Below are positions 36,847 through 45,638 of a DNA stretch of 58,633 nucleotides, in pieces; position 1 is the first letter of the stretch, and the number at the start of each line of letters is the position of its first letter. The DNA comes from Acidimicrobiia bacterium (lineage in GTDB: Bacteria; Actinomycetota; Acidimicrobiia; Acidimicrobiales; Aldehydirespiratoraceae). The DNA lies in assembly GCA_022828135.1 (NCBI GenBank), contig JAJEJB010000059.1, forward strand, positions 1 through 58,633. Direction: 5' to 3'. A program made the position numbers and the translations under genes. The notes beneath the pieces were generated by a model. It saw only the letters and a program-made list of their open reading frames with translations. It was not told where the DNA came from and did not search any database.

Positions 36847-37968
36847 ATGCGGGCGGCGTTACTGCTGGGCACAGGCGGGCCCGAGATGCTGGAGGTGCGC
36901 GACGACGTGCCCGTTCCCAGTCCCGGCCCTCGCGACGTGCTGGTGCGGGTGGCCGCCTGCGGCATGAACAACACCGACATCAACACCCGTGTCGGCTGGT
37001 ACAGCCGCTCGGTCACCGCCGCCACGTCTTCGCAGGGTTTCGCCGAGGCTGACCCCGAGGATTCGGCTTGGGGTCGTGGCGGCCTGTCCTTCCCCCGGAT
37101 CCAAGGCGCCGATATCGCGGGCGTGGTGGTGGCGGCGGGTGAGGGTGCGGACGCAGGGTTGGTGGGCAGCCGGGTGCTGATCGACCCCTGGCTACGCGAT
37201 CGGGACCGTCCCGACGATCGCGACCTCGCCGGCTATCTGGGCAGCGAGCGCGACGGCGGTTATGCCGAGTACTGCACGGCCCCGCAGGAGAACGTGTACC
37301 CGGTGTCGGTCGGGCTCACGGACATCGAGTTGGCCAGCTTCGCCTGCTCGTGGTCGACCGCGGAGCACATGCTGCAGCGAGCGGATCTTCAATCGGGCGA
37401 GACGATCGCGGTTCCGGGCGCTTCCGGTGGCGTGGGCAGCGCATTGGTGCAGCTGGCCAAGCGCCGCGGGGCGCGGGTGGTGGCCGTCGCCGGCGCGTCC
37501 AAGCGGGCCGCGGTGAGCGACTTGGGCGCCGACGCGGTGATAGCCCGGGAATCCGGAGACGTCGTCGCGACGGCCACCGCAGCCAACGGAGGCAGCTTCG
37601 ACGTGGTGGCCGACGTCGTCGGGGGCGGCAGCTTCCCGAGTTGGCTGGAGGCGCTGTGCCGGGGCGGGCGCTACGTGACCTCGGGGGCCATCGCAGGACC
37701 GATCGTGGATCTCGACCTGCGCACTCTGTACCTGAAGGACCTCCAGTTGCACGGCGCCACCGTCTATGCCCCGCAGGTGTTCGCCGACCTCGTCGGCTAT
37801 ATCGAGCGGGGGGAGGTCAGACCGGTGGTGGGCGGCACCTACCCGTTGGAGGAGATCCACGCCGCGCAGGAGGCATTCGCCGGCAAGCGCCATGTGGGCA
37901 GCTTGGTGATTGTGGTCGAGCCCGCAGCACCGCAGGGACTGGACGCCCGGCTAGCCGGGCGGGCGTAG
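36847..37968 (+). CDS. MDR-family zinc-type alcohol dehydrogenase/quinone oxidoreductase-like protein
   Basis: 373 aa from ATG 36847 (GAGGGG ten bases upstream; a GTG at 36820 would add nine residues). GroES-like N-terminal half with CGMNNTDINTRVGWY, then NAD(P) fold GASGGVGSALVQLAKRRGARVVAVAG. The catalytic-zinc Cys/His pattern of true alcohol dehydrogenases is not evident, so a quinone-reductase-type or enoyl reductase role is possible. Third gene in the DMGDH-sulfotransferase run. Confidence 0.9.
   Translation: MRAALLLGTGGPEMLEVRDDVPVPSPGPRDVLVRVAACGMNNTDINTRVGWYSRSVTAATSSQGFAEADPEDSAWGRGGLSFPRIQGADIAGVVVAAGEGADAGLVGSRVLIDPWLRDRDRPDDRDLAGYLGSERDGGYAEYCTAPQENVYPVSVGLTDIELASFACSWSTAEHMLQRADLQSGETIAVPGASGGVGSALVQLAKRRGARVVAVAGASKRAAVSDLGADAVIARESGDVVATATAANGGSFDVVADVVGGGSFPSWLEALCRGGRYVTSGAIAGPIVDLDLRTLYLKDLQLHGATVYAPQVFADLVGYIERGEVRPVVGGTYPLEEIHAAQEAFAGKRHVGSLVIVVEPAAPQGLDARLAGRA
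37944..37961 (+). repeat. Perfect 18-bp palindrome at the 3' end of the MDR gene
   Basis: Positions 37944-37961 are self-complementary around a central CTAG, inside the last codons of the MDR gene. It could form a terminal hairpin between this gene and the convergent whiB, but has no U-tract. Coincidence in GC-rich sequence cannot be excluded. Confidence 0.35.
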
Positions 37969-37982
37969 TCGGCGCCGCTGAT

Positions 37983-38321
37983 CTACAGGACGCGACGCAT
38001 GGCGTCGCGGGCCCGTTCCTCGGCCACCCGTTTGCGGCCGACGATCGGCGTGGTTGGAGCGAATCCCGCCTCGGCTCGCTCCGATTCGCTCTCACCGCCC
38101 CAGAAGCCCAGCTCACGGTTCCGGCGCGCATAGTCGCGACAGGAGAGCAGCACGGAGCACTGCTCGCATATCGACCGGGCCCGGGCCTCACGGCGCACCC
38201 TGGCCTCGGGCCGCTCCGCGAACGGTGCGAAGAACAAGCCGCTCTCACCCAGGCAGCGTCCCTGCTCCATCCACGTCGTGGACCCCAATGATGTTGCGAA
38301 GGTCTCGTAGGCCTCGAGCAT
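37983..38321 (-). CDS. WhiB-family iron-sulfur transcriptional regulator
   Basis: 112 aa. The four cluster Cys are C23, C52, C55 and C61 (C-x-x-C-x5-C for the last three), followed by GFWGGES, the WhiB G-[VI]-W-G-G turn, and an Arg/Lys-rich tail (VGRKRVAEERARDAMRR) for DNA contact. Actinobacteria-specific. WhiB proteins sense O2/NO and act with sigma factors. The start ATG at 38321 lies directly after two 11-bp repeats and has no Shine-Dalgarno; ATG 38270 is an alternative. Confidence 0.93.
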   Translation of the reverse strand: MLEAYETFATSLGSTTWMEQGRCLGESGLFFAPFAERPEARVRREARARSICEQCSVLLSCRDYARRNRELGFWGGESESERAEAGFAPTTPIVGRKRVAEERARDAMRRVL

Positions 38322-38350
38322 CGGTATACAATTTAGCAGCGGTATACAAT
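38322..38350 (-). promoter_or_regulatory. Two direct 11-bp repeats in front of whiB
   Basis: CGGTATACAAT occurs at 38322-38332 and again at 38340-38350, 18 bp apart start to start. Each contains the palindrome GTATAC. Read on the minus strand, each supplies TTGTATAC, so they can act as a promoter -10 region and/or a two-site operator immediately before the ATG. Autoregulation or binding of another factor is inference. Confidence 0.55.
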
Positions 38351-38370
38351 CCCCGCAAGAGCGAGAAATT

Positions 38371-38387
38371 GAGGCTGTCTCAGCCTC
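38371..38387 (-). terminator. Intrinsic terminator-like hairpin at the end of the CoA-transferase gene
   Basis: On the minus strand the sequence 38387-38371 forms a perfect seven-base stem with a three-base loop overlapping the stop codon, followed by AATTTCTC, a short U-rich run. It separates the CoA-transferase from whiB on the same strand. Confidence 0.55.
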
Positions 38388-39615
38388 CGTCTTCGCCGGA
38401 GACGATCCCCTCGTCGTGAAGCCTGCCGATGTCGGAGCTCGAGAGGCCGAGCCACTCGGTTAGCACCTCGTCCGTGTGCTCGCCAAGCACCGGAGCCACC
38501 CCGTCCGCGCCCCCGCTGCTCGTCGTCCAGCCAGCCGCGTCGGTAGGCGTCAACGGTGACACGGGGGCCAGGTACAGGCCGATGCCGGGCTGGTCCACCT
38601 CGACGAACAGGCCCCCGGCCGGTGAGCAGCGCGGGTCGTCGGCAACTAGCTCGGTGAACGTCTGGTACGGGCCCCAGCACACCCCGCAGGCGTCGAGACG
38701 CTTGGCCACCTCGATGAAGGGCCGGTCACCGGTCCAGGCCTGCATTGCCGCCTTGATCTGTTGGCGTGCCTCGAAACGGTCGCCCTCGTCGCGGAAGTCG
38801 AGACCCCGAGCCGCCTCGATCTCGGCGACGGCAGCGGCGCTGTCCGTGGCCTCCAGCAGCGCGTCCCACTGCCGGCGGCTGATGGCCACGGCGTAGAAGC
38901 GCCGGCCGTCGACGGTGGACAGCTCTGCGCCGAACGCCCCGTACAGGTCGTTGCCGCAGCGCGGCCGCTCAGTCCCGTTGACTTGAACCTCGCCCACATA
39001 GCCCAGGGCAGCCGTCGCGGCCAGGGCCACATCGCTCAAGGCCAGAGTCATCACCGACCCCTCACCGGTGAGCAGGCGGCGACGATCGGCGGCCAGGATC
39101 CCCACCGCCGCGGTCTGACCGCACAGCAGGTCCCAGGCCGGCAGCACGCTGTTGATGGGCTCCGTGCCGCCGGCGGGGCCGGTCACCATCGGGAACCCCA
39201 TCGCCGCGTTGATGGTGTAGTCCACCGCGGTGGTGCCGTCGCGGTTGCCGGTGATGGCCACCATCACCAGGTCGGCCCGACGAGCGACCAGACGCTCGGG
39301 CGCCATCCAGCCCCGGGCCGGGAAGTTCGTGAGGAACGTGCCCGCCGAGCCGATCAGCTCGGCCAGCAGTTCGTGGGCAGCGGGGTTGGCGAGGTCGACG
39401 GCCAGCGACTTCTTGCCCTTGTTCAAGCCGGCCCAGTACAGCGAGTGCCCCTCTGCGGTGAGAGGCCAGCGGCCATGGTCGATGCCGCCGCCGATCCTGT
39501 CGAAGCGCACGACCTCGGCTCCGAGCTGGGCCAGCGCCATGCCCCCGGAGGGCGCGGCCACGAAGGCCGAGCCCTCGACGACTCGCAGACCATCGAGCGG
39601 AGCGGTGCCAATCAC
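38380..39615 (-). CDS. Family III CoA-transferase (CaiB/BaiF type)
   Basis: 411 aa from GTG 39615 (another GTG at 39621). Family III pattern: PLDGLRVVEGSAFVAAPSGGMALAQLGAEVVRFD, WAGLNKGKKSLAVDL, and an extended interlocked fold. Such enzymes move CoA between carboxylic acids such as carnitine/crotonobetaine or oxalate/formate. Divergent from the PrpF-like gene 81 bp away; the gene ends in a terminator-like hairpin. Confidence 0.9.
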   Translation of the reverse strand: MIGTAPLDGLRVVEGSAFVAAPSGGMALAQLGAEVVRFDRIGGGIDHGRWPLTAEGHSLYWAGLNKGKKSLAVDLANPAAHELLAELIGSAGTFLTNFPARGWMAPERLVARRADLVMVAITGNRDGTTAVDYTINAAMGFPMVTGPAGGTEPINSVLPAWDLLCGQTAAVGILAADRRRLLTGEGSVMTLALSDVALAATAALGYVGEVQVNGTERPRCGNDLYGAFGAELSTVDGRRFYAVAISRRQWDALLEATDSAAAVAEIEAARGLDFRDEGDRFEARQQIKAAMQAWTGDRPFIEVAKRLDACGVCWGPYQTFTELVADDPRCSPAGGLFVEVDQPGIGLYLAPVSPLTPTDAAGWTTSSGGADGVAPVLGEHTDEVLTEWLGLSSSDIGRLHDEGIVSGEDGG

Positions 39616-39696
39616 GCCCACGAACCTAGATCGAGCGAAAATGGGTTGCGAGCACGACGCCGCGCCATCGGGCCGCCGAGGGGGCACACTGGCTTG

Positions 39697-40806
39697 GTGA
39701 TCGAGAGCGTGACGTGCATGCTCATGCGCGGTGGAACGTCGAAGGGCGCCTTTTTTGACAGCCGGGACCTGCCCGACGACCCGGGCGAGCGCGACGACCT
39801 CGTCCTGCGCGTCGTCGGTTCTCCGGACCCCCGCCAGATCGACGGTGTCGGCGGGGCCCACGTGCTCACCACCAAGGTGGCCGTGGTCGGTCCGCCGACC
39901 GTGCCGGATGTCGATGTGGACTACCTGTTCCTTCAGCCATCCGTGGAGGAGCCGCTCGTCAGCGACGCCCAGAACTGCGGCAACATGCTGGCCGGTGTCG
40001 GACCGTTCGCGGTCGAACGGGGCATGGTTGCCCCCGCCGGGAACGAGGCGCGGGTCTGCATCCACATGGTCAACACCGGGTCAGTGGCGACGGCGACGTT
40101 CCCGCTGCACGACGGCTCGCCGGACTATTCGGGCCAGACCTCGATAGACGGAGTGCCCGGCACGGCAGCCGCCATACGTCTCGACTTCGAGGACATCGCG
40201 GGCGGCTCGTGCGGCGCGCTGCTGCCCACCGGCAACCTCTCCGACTCCGTCGAGGGGGTGGACTGCACCCTGATCGACAACGGGATGCCAACGGTTGTGA
40301 TGAGGGCAGGCGACCTGGGGGTGACCGGCTACGAGGACTGCGCCGCCCTCGAGGCCGACGACGTCCTGCGGGCCCGGCTCGAGGGGGTGCGCACAGCCGC
40401 AGGCCCGCTCATGGGCCTCGGCGACGTGACCGACTCCATCGTGCCCAAGATGAGCCTGGTCGCACCTCCCCTCACCGCGGCCGGAGACCTCTGCACCCGG
40501 ACGTTCATACCCCACCGGTGCCATGAGGCGATCGGGGTCTTAGGCGCGGTGTCGGTCGCCACCGCCGTAGTCCTGCGGGGCGCCGTCGGCCATGAGATGC
40601 TGCGATCCCGGTCCGGCGGGGAGGATGGACCGGTCGAGGCGTCCCGGATCGACCGTGTGGTCACCCTCGAGCATCCGTCCGGAACCTTCGACGCCGCAGT
40701 GACCGTCACGACCCGACCCGGAGCGACGCCCACGGTCGAGAGCGCCGGAATCGTCCGCACGGCCCGGAAGCTCTTCGACGGCGTGGTCTTCCCCCGACCC
40801 CGCTAG
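39697..40806 (+). CDS. PrpF-family isomerase (4-oxalomesaconate tautomerase-like)
   Basis: 369 aa, GTG start. Diaminopimelate-epimerase-like fold of the PrpF group: MRGGTSKGAFF at the start, AQNCGNMLAGVGPFA with a conserved active-site Cys, and GGSCGALLPTGN. Relatives isomerise methylaconitate or 4-oxalomesaconate, the latter in gallate/protocatechuate meta-cleavage. A flavin hydroxylase downstream on the opposite strand suggests aromatic-acid breakdown, but the link is only by proximity. Confidence 0.9.
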   Translation: MIESVTCMLMRGGTSKGAFFDSRDLPDDPGERDDLVLRVVGSPDPRQIDGVGGAHVLTTKVAVVGPPTVPDVDVDYLFLQPSVEEPLVSDAQNCGNMLAGVGPFAVERGMVAPAGNEARVCIHMVNTGSVATATFPLHDGSPDYSGQTSIDGVPGTAAAIRLDFEDIAGGSCGALLPTGNLSDSVEGVDCTLIDNGMPTVVMRAGDLGVTGYEDCAALEADDVLRARLEGVRTAAGPLMGLGDVTDSIVPKMSLVAPPLTAAGDLCTRTFIPHRCHEAIGVLGAVSVATAVVLRGAVGHEMLRSRSGGEDGPVEASRIDRVVTLEHPSGTFDAAVTVTTRPGATPTVESAGIVRTARKLFDGVVFPRPR

Positions 40807-40864
40807 CCTGGCAGCGGCCATCCGCGCCGAGCTTGCAACCGGAGGCATCCAGGGACCGAGCGGT

Positions 40865-42520
40865 TCAGCGCCCGGCGGCCGTGGCCAGGACGGCCGCTGG
40901 ATCCTCCGGGGGCTCGCTGCCGGCCCAGGCCACGTAATGGTCGGGGCGGACGAGGGCCAGCCTGCAGCCGTACTGCCGGCGGTCACCGTCGAACGAGTCG
41001 GTCAGCACGACGAGGGGGATCCCGCTCACCGCGGCAGCCGACTGGAAGCCTTCCACCCAGGCCGGCGGCGCGTCGAGCGCAACGAGCGAGAAGTCCCGGC
41101 CGAGGAGGTCGGACACGTCAGCCGCCCCCGGATCAACCGATCTGGCTGCCGCTGCGGCCGCGGCACTGAGAGCACAGGGCGGCAGGTGATGACCGGGACG
41201 GGCCGCGAGGCTGTGCGACCCTCGGGCGCTTGACACCCCGCCGGGCGGGCCCAGGACCACGGGCGATCCCTCGTAGTGGGGCTCGAAGGTGGCCACGCCG
41301 TCGTCGCGGACTTGCCGGGACGACCAGGCCCGCTCGAACGCCTCCCGGTCGGTTTCGGGATCGAAGGACTGCACAAAGCGGCGGTCCCGCTCGATGAAGG
41401 CCTCGATGAAGTCCGCCGAGGTCGACTCGAACACGCTGCGCCGCTCGGCGTCGTAGGAGTCGAGCAGGCCTTCGCCCGCCCAGCCCCGAAGGGCCGCGGC
41501 CAGCTTCCAGCCGAGGTTGCGGGCATCCTCGAAACCGGTGTTGATGCCGTAGCCGCCGTAGGGCGGATGGCTGTGCGCGGCGTCTCCAGCCACGAACACG
41601 CGCCCGCAGCGGTAGCGGCGAGCGCTGGCGAAACGCAGGTCCCAGACCCCGATGTAGTCGAAGGCCACGTCCACATGCGCTCCGACGGCCGCACGGACCA
41701 ACCTTTCACAAGCGGCAGCCTCGGGGGTGCCCGACCGGGCGGCTTCCACCGGGGCGTGGAAGAACCACTGCCCCTGGTCGTCGACCCGGCCCAGGAACTG
41801 CCAGTAGCCGTCGAGGTCGGGGTGCAGGACATTGAAGAACGAGGCGTCGGGATGGCGCTCGGTCAACAGGCGGTGGAGCTCGATCGACCGGAACACGAGC
41901 AGGACCATGGCCTTGTCGTGATCAGTCCGTCGCAGCTCCATGCCGGCCTGTTCCCGCACCATCGAACGGCTCCCGTCGCAGCCCACCGCGTACTGCGCTC
42001 TCAGCGTCTTCGGGCTGTCGCGGCCGCCGCCTTCGATCTCCACGGCCACGCTGGGGCCCTCGTCGATCACCGATGTCGCCGTCCAGCCGATGAGGCAGTC
42101 CACCTTGCCATCGGAGGAGGCTGCGGCCCGCAGCACCTCCTCGGTGCAGTACTGCGGGAGCCGCTCGTTGTCCGCGTAGTAGTAGGGGCGCAGCGCAGAT
42201 CGCCGCCACCACGGGTACCAGTAGTCGCCCAGCAGAGTGCCGTAGGCGGTGACCCCGCTGGTGGGGGCGTCGGCGGGCATCACCCGGGCCGAGCGGACGG
42301 CGCTCTCCACGCCCCAGGAGCGGAAGTGCTCCATGGTGCGCTGGGTGAGGTTCTGGCCCTTCGGTATGGGCTGGGGCCGCTCGTGGCGCTCGACCACCGC
42401 GCAGCGGACTCCCCGCAGCCCCAGCTCGAGCGCCAGACCCATGCCCACCGGACCGCCCCCGACGATGGCCACCTCGTACTCCGGGCCGCCGGTGGCGCCG
42501 ACGGGTTCACCCGCCGTCAC
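40865..42520 (-). CDS. FAD-dependent aromatic-type monooxygenase (PHBH fold)
   Basis: 551 aa. FAD motif GGGPVGMGLALELGLRG, GCDGSRSMVREQAG (the DG motif) and FVAGDAAHSHPPYGGYGINTGFEDARNLGWKLA (GD motif) place it with PheA/TfdB/MhpA-type flavin hydroxylases. A C-terminal thioredoxin-like segment (about 400-551) is typical of the PheA/MhpA group. It lies 15 bp downstream of the MetE-like gene, an unusual partner. Confidence 0.92.
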   Translation of the reverse strand: MTAGEPVGATGGPEYEVAIVGGGPVGMGLALELGLRGVRCAVVERHERPQPIPKGQNLTQRTMEHFRSWGVESAVRSARVMPADAPTSGVTAYGTLLGDYWYPWWRRSALRPYYYADNERLPQYCTEEVLRAAASSDGKVDCLIGWTATSVIDEGPSVAVEIEGGGRDSPKTLRAQYAVGCDGSRSMVREQAGMELRRTDHDKAMVLLVFRSIELHRLLTERHPDASFFNVLHPDLDGYWQFLGRVDDQGQWFFHAPVEAARSGTPEAAACERLVRAAVGAHVDVAFDYIGVWDLRFASARRYRCGRVFVAGDAAHSHPPYGGYGINTGFEDARNLGWKLAAALRGWAGEGLLDSYDAERRSVFESTSADFIEAFIERDRRFVQSFDPETDREAFERAWSSRQVRDDGVATFEPHYEGSPVVLGPPGGVSSARGSHSLAARPGHHLPPCALSAAAAAAARSVDPGAADVSDLLGRDFSLVALDAPPAWVEGFQSAAAVSGIPLVVLTDSFDGDRRQYGCRLALVRPDHYVAWAGSEPPEDPAAVLATAAGR

Positions 42521-42535
42521 GACCTCACCCGTCGG

Positions 42536-43657
42536 TCACATCCATGCCCGTTGTGCAACCTGTACGACCAGTTCGAGCTTGGCCCATTGGTCGTCGGGGG
42601 TGATCAGGTTGCCGTGGAGGGTGCTCGAGAAGCCGCACTGGGGACTCAGGCACAGCCGATCGGCGTCCACATAGGCCGAGGCCTCCTCGATGCGGGCCAG
42701 CAGGTCGTCGGCCGGCTCCAGTTCGGGGCGCTTCGTGGTCACCAGACCGAGCACCACCGTCTTGTTGCCGGGCACGAACCGCAGCGGGCTGAAGTCGCCG
42801 GACCGCTCGTCGTCGTACTCCAGGAAGTAGGCGTCGACCTCGAGTTCGTTGAACAGCACTTCGGCCACCGGCTCGTACCCGCCCGAGGCGAACCAGGCGG
42901 ACTTGAAGTTGCCCCGGCACAGATGCACGGCCACCGTGAGATCCTCGGGACGGTCGCGCAGCGCCGAGTTGATGAGCGCGGCGTAGGTCCTCGGCAGCTC
43001 GTTGGGGTCGTCGCCCCTCTCCACCGCTCCCTGGCGCATCTGGGGGTCGCACAGGTAGGCCAGGTTGGTGTCGTCCATCTGGACGTACCGGCAGCCGGCG
43101 GCGTACAGCGTGGCGATCTCGTCCCGGTAGCACTGGGCCAGGTCCTCGAAGAACTCGTCCAGGTCGGGATAGGACTCGATGTCGATGCCGGCCCGCCCGC
43201 CGCGGAAGTGAGCCATGGTGGGCGAAGGGATGCACACCTTGGGATGCCGCTGCGTGCAGCCGGCCAGGAAGCGGTAGTCGTCGGCCTGGATCGGGTGCTG
43301 GTGGCGGAGCTTGCCGGTCACGGTGATCCGGGGCGGAGCCATGCCCACCGTCTGTTGGGAGTCCGAGCTGGAGGCGATCGCGCCGGTGACGGTGATCCCG
43401 GCGAGTTCCTGGAGGAAGTCCAGGTGGAACCAGGCTCGGCGGAACTCGCCGTCGGTGATGCTGCGGATGCCGGTGTCCTCCAAGCGGGGAACCATGGCTG
43501 CTATCGCCGCGTCCTCCACCGCCCGCCTCTCCTCTGCGGTGATGTCCCCGGCCGCAGCCCGCTGGCGGGCGTGGAGCACCTCCGGTGGACGCAGCAGCGA
43601 CCCTACGTGATCGGCCCGGAAGGGCGGGTCGAGAGCCGGGGTTGCGGCCTTGGACAT
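42536..43657 (-). CDS. Stand-alone MetE C-terminal-like (cobalamin-independent methionine synthase) methyltransferase
   Basis: 373 aa, about half of MetE: only the catalytic C-terminal barrel. The zinc ligands are conserved: H245-x-C247 (VHLC), E280 (FLEYDDERSG) and C341 (SPQCGFSS). With no N-terminal folate half it probably uses another methyl donor or accepts methyl groups from small methylated compounds. The GGTCCTCC region before ATG 43657 provides a Shine-Dalgarno on the minus strand. Divergent from the TRAP transporter and followed closely by the flavin hydroxylase. Confidence 0.9.
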   Translation of the reverse strand: MSKAATPALDPPFRADHVGSLLRPPEVLHARQRAAAGDITAEERRAVEDAAIAAMVPRLEDTGIRSITDGEFRRAWFHLDFLQELAGITVTGAIASSSDSQQTVGMAPPRITVTGKLRHQHPIQADDYRFLAGCTQRHPKVCIPSPTMAHFRGGRAGIDIESYPDLDEFFEDLAQCYRDEIATLYAAGCRYVQMDDTNLAYLCDPQMRQGAVERGDDPNELPRTYAALINSALRDRPEDLTVAVHLCRGNFKSAWFASGGYEPVAEVLFNELEVDAYFLEYDDERSGDFSPLRFVPGNKTVVLGLVTTKRPELEPADDLLARIEEASAYVDADRLCLSPQCGFSSTLHGNLITPDDQWAKLELVVQVAQRAWM

Positions 43658-43760
43658 GCGGGTCCTCCGTTGGTAGCGTCCGCGCGCCCATTGATTGTGC
43701 CACCCACGCATGGCCGAGGCGGTGGTGGGAGGCCTCGTCAGATCTCACAGAGGGGGATAC

Positions 43761-44954
43761 ATGACTAGACGGACGCAACGCTGGATGCGGCTCACTGCGG
43801 TGCTGCTCGTGTTCGGTCTGCTCGCTGCAGCCTGCGGGGACGACGACGAGGCCGCCGAGCCGGCGGACGCTCCGGCCACGACCGCCGCGCCTGCACCGGA
43901 GCCCGAGGAGGAGATGGCCGAACCCGAAGAGGAAATGGCCGAAGAGGAGATGGCCGAGGAAGAGATGGCCGAACCCGAAGAGGAGATGGCTGAACCCGAG
44001 CCGGTCGACTTCGGAGACTCGGTGACCGTGAACCTGGGTCACCCCTTCCCGGCCCGGCATCCCATCCAGGCCCGGGCGCTCGAGCCGTGGGCGGTGCAGG
44101 TCAACGAAGTGACCGGCGGCACCGTGACGGTCGAGTTCTTCGCCGGTGGCGCGCTGGGGCCCGCTCCCCAGACCTACGAGAACGCGGTATCGGGCGCGGC
44201 CGACATCGGATGGGCTCTCCAGGGTTACACCCCGGGGCGGTTCCCGGTCACCGACGTGATCGAGATGCCGTTCACCTTCAGTTCCGCCTCCCAGGCCACC
44301 GATGTGCTGTGGACGCTGTACGAGGAGTTCGAGGAGTTCCAGAACGAGTACTCCGACGTCAAGCTGCTCGGCATGTGGGTGCACGATGTCGGCGACATGT
44401 GGATCGCTGAGGGGCGCGTCGACACCATCGCAGATATCGAGGGCCTCACCTTGCGGGCCCCGAGCCCGGTCCAGAACGCGGTGATCTCTGCCCTGGGCGG
44501 CAACCCGGTGGGCATGCCCGCCCCAGAGCTGTACGACTCGCTGGAGCGAGGCGTCATCGACGGGCTGTTCATCGCCAACTCGGGTCTCACCAGCTTCAAC
44601 CTCTACGAGGTGCTCGAGAGCGGCGTGCAGTGCAACTGCTACGTTGCCGCCCAGTTCCTGGCCATGAACCTCGGCACGTGGGACAGCCTCTCTGACGCCC
44701 AGCGGGCCGCCATCGAGGAAGTGTCGGGCCGGGTGCTGTCGATGAACGCTGCAGCCGTCTACGACGCCGCCTACGAATCCGCGGCCGAGAGGGTCGTGGA
44801 GGCCGGCATCGAGAAGGTCCAGCTCGACGAGGCCGAGTTCGCTCAGTGGCGGGCGGCCACGCAGGGCGTGATCGACGGTTGGATCACCGGCAACTCCGGC
44901 AACTTCCGGTCGCAGGAGATGTTCGACCGCATGCAGGAGCTGGCCGCCGGCTAG
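43761..44954 (+). CDS. TRAP transporter solute-binding lipoprotein (DctP family)
   Basis: 397 aa. Lipobox LAAAC with Cys25, then an acidic linker (about 26-80) made of PEEEMAE/EEEMAE units, then the DctP periplasmic-binding fold (VNLGHPFPARHPIQARALEPWAVQVNEVTGGTVTVEFFAGGALG, ADIEGLTLRAPSPVQNAVISALGGNPVGMPAPELYDSLERGVIDG). Captures a carboxylate-type ligand for the dctQM permeases that follow. ATG 43761 follows AGAGGGGGA. The long acidic tether is unusual and may hold the binding domain away from the membrane. Confidence 0.93.
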   Translation: MTRRTQRWMRLTAVLLVFGLLAAACGDDDEAAEPADAPATTAAPAPEPEEEMAEPEEEMAEEEMAEEEMAEPEEEMAEPEPVDFGDSVTVNLGHPFPARHPIQARALEPWAVQVNEVTGGTVTVEFFAGGALGPAPQTYENAVSGAADIGWALQGYTPGRFPVTDVIEMPFTFSSASQATDVLWTLYEEFEEFQNEYSDVKLLGMWVHDVGDMWIAEGRVDTIADIEGLTLRAPSPVQNAVISALGGNPVGMPAPELYDSLERGVIDGLFIANSGLTSFNLYEVLESGVQCNCYVAAQFLAMNLGTWDSLSDAQRAAIEEVSGRVLSMNAAAVYDAAYESAAERVVEAGIEKVQLDEAEFAQWRAATQGVIDGWITGNSGNFRSQEMFDRMQELAAG

Positions 44955-44999
44955 GGCGACCAATTTCATACTCCGAGCGCCACCGAGCGAGTGCCCGTT

Positions 45000-45044
45000 G
45001 GCCGGCGACCTCTATGACAGCGGCGCTGTCATAGGGCGCCGGCC
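45000..45044 (+). promoter_or_regulatory. Strong stem-loop between dctP-like and dctQ-like genes
   Basis: Inner perfect 10-bp stem 45012-45021/45025-45034 with a GGC loop; outer 8-bp stem 45000-45007/45037-45044; two further pairs and single-base bulges link them, giving about 20 pairs. It lies in the 117-bp gap after the binding-protein gene. Such intercistronic hairpins commonly let the binding protein accumulate above its permease; no U-tract is present. Nothing else is seen in the gap. Confidence 0.7.
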
Positions 45045-45071
45045 TGGGGGCCGTCAACCAAGCGCTGAGAA

Positions 45072-45638
45072 GTGCGGCGACGCGTAGACAGCACCGTCGA
45101 GTTCGTCCGGCGCGCCGATCGCGTCGCTCACTACATCGCCGGCGCGGCCTTGATCGCCATGCTCGCTCTGACGGTGGTGGACATCCTGGGTCGCTGGCTG
45201 TTCAACTCGCCGGTGGCGGGAACGGTGGAGACGATCCCGCTGCTGCTGGTGATCGTGGTGTTCTTCGGCTTCGCCCATGCCCAGCACATGGGCGACCACA
45301 TAGCCGTCGACCTGCTGTTCTCCCGGCTGGGAGCCCGTTCCCAGCACGTGTTGAGCATCTTCAGCCACATATTCAGCCTGGCGGTGCTGGCGCTGGTCAC
45401 CTGGCAGCTCTGGCAGTACGCAGGGGTGCAGGATCGGGGCGGGTACGCCACCGCAGTCATTGAGTGGCCCGTCCACTGGTTCGTCCGGATCGCCGCGCTG
45501 GGCTCGGCGCTGCTATGGGTCGCCACTCTGGCCGAGACCGTTGCGGAGCTGTTCGGTTCGGGCGCGCAGGACACCGAGCGGGACGCGAGCGCGGTAACGG
45601 GTGCCGGTGGCGGCGCGGGAGCCGAGGCAGACCGATGA
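45072..45638 (+). CDS. TRAP transporter small permease (DctQ family)
   Basis: 188 aa, GTG start. Four hydrophobic helices (IAGAALIAMLALTVVDILGRW, PLLLVIVVFFGFAHAQHMG, IFSHIFSLAVLALVTWQLW, FVRIAALGSALLWVATLAETV) and the family motif DILGRWLFNSPVAGTVE are seen. It supports assembly of the large permease. Its stop overlaps the dctM-like start by 4 bp. Confidence 0.92.
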   Translation: MRRRVDSTVEFVRRADRVAHYIAGAALIAMLALTVVDILGRWLFNSPVAGTVETIPLLLVIVVFFGFAHAQHMGDHIAVDLLFSRLGARSQHVLSIFSHIFSLAVLALVTWQLWQYAGVQDRGGYATAVIEWPVHWFVRIAALGSALLWVATLAETVAELFGSGAQDTERDASAVTGAGGGAGAEADR

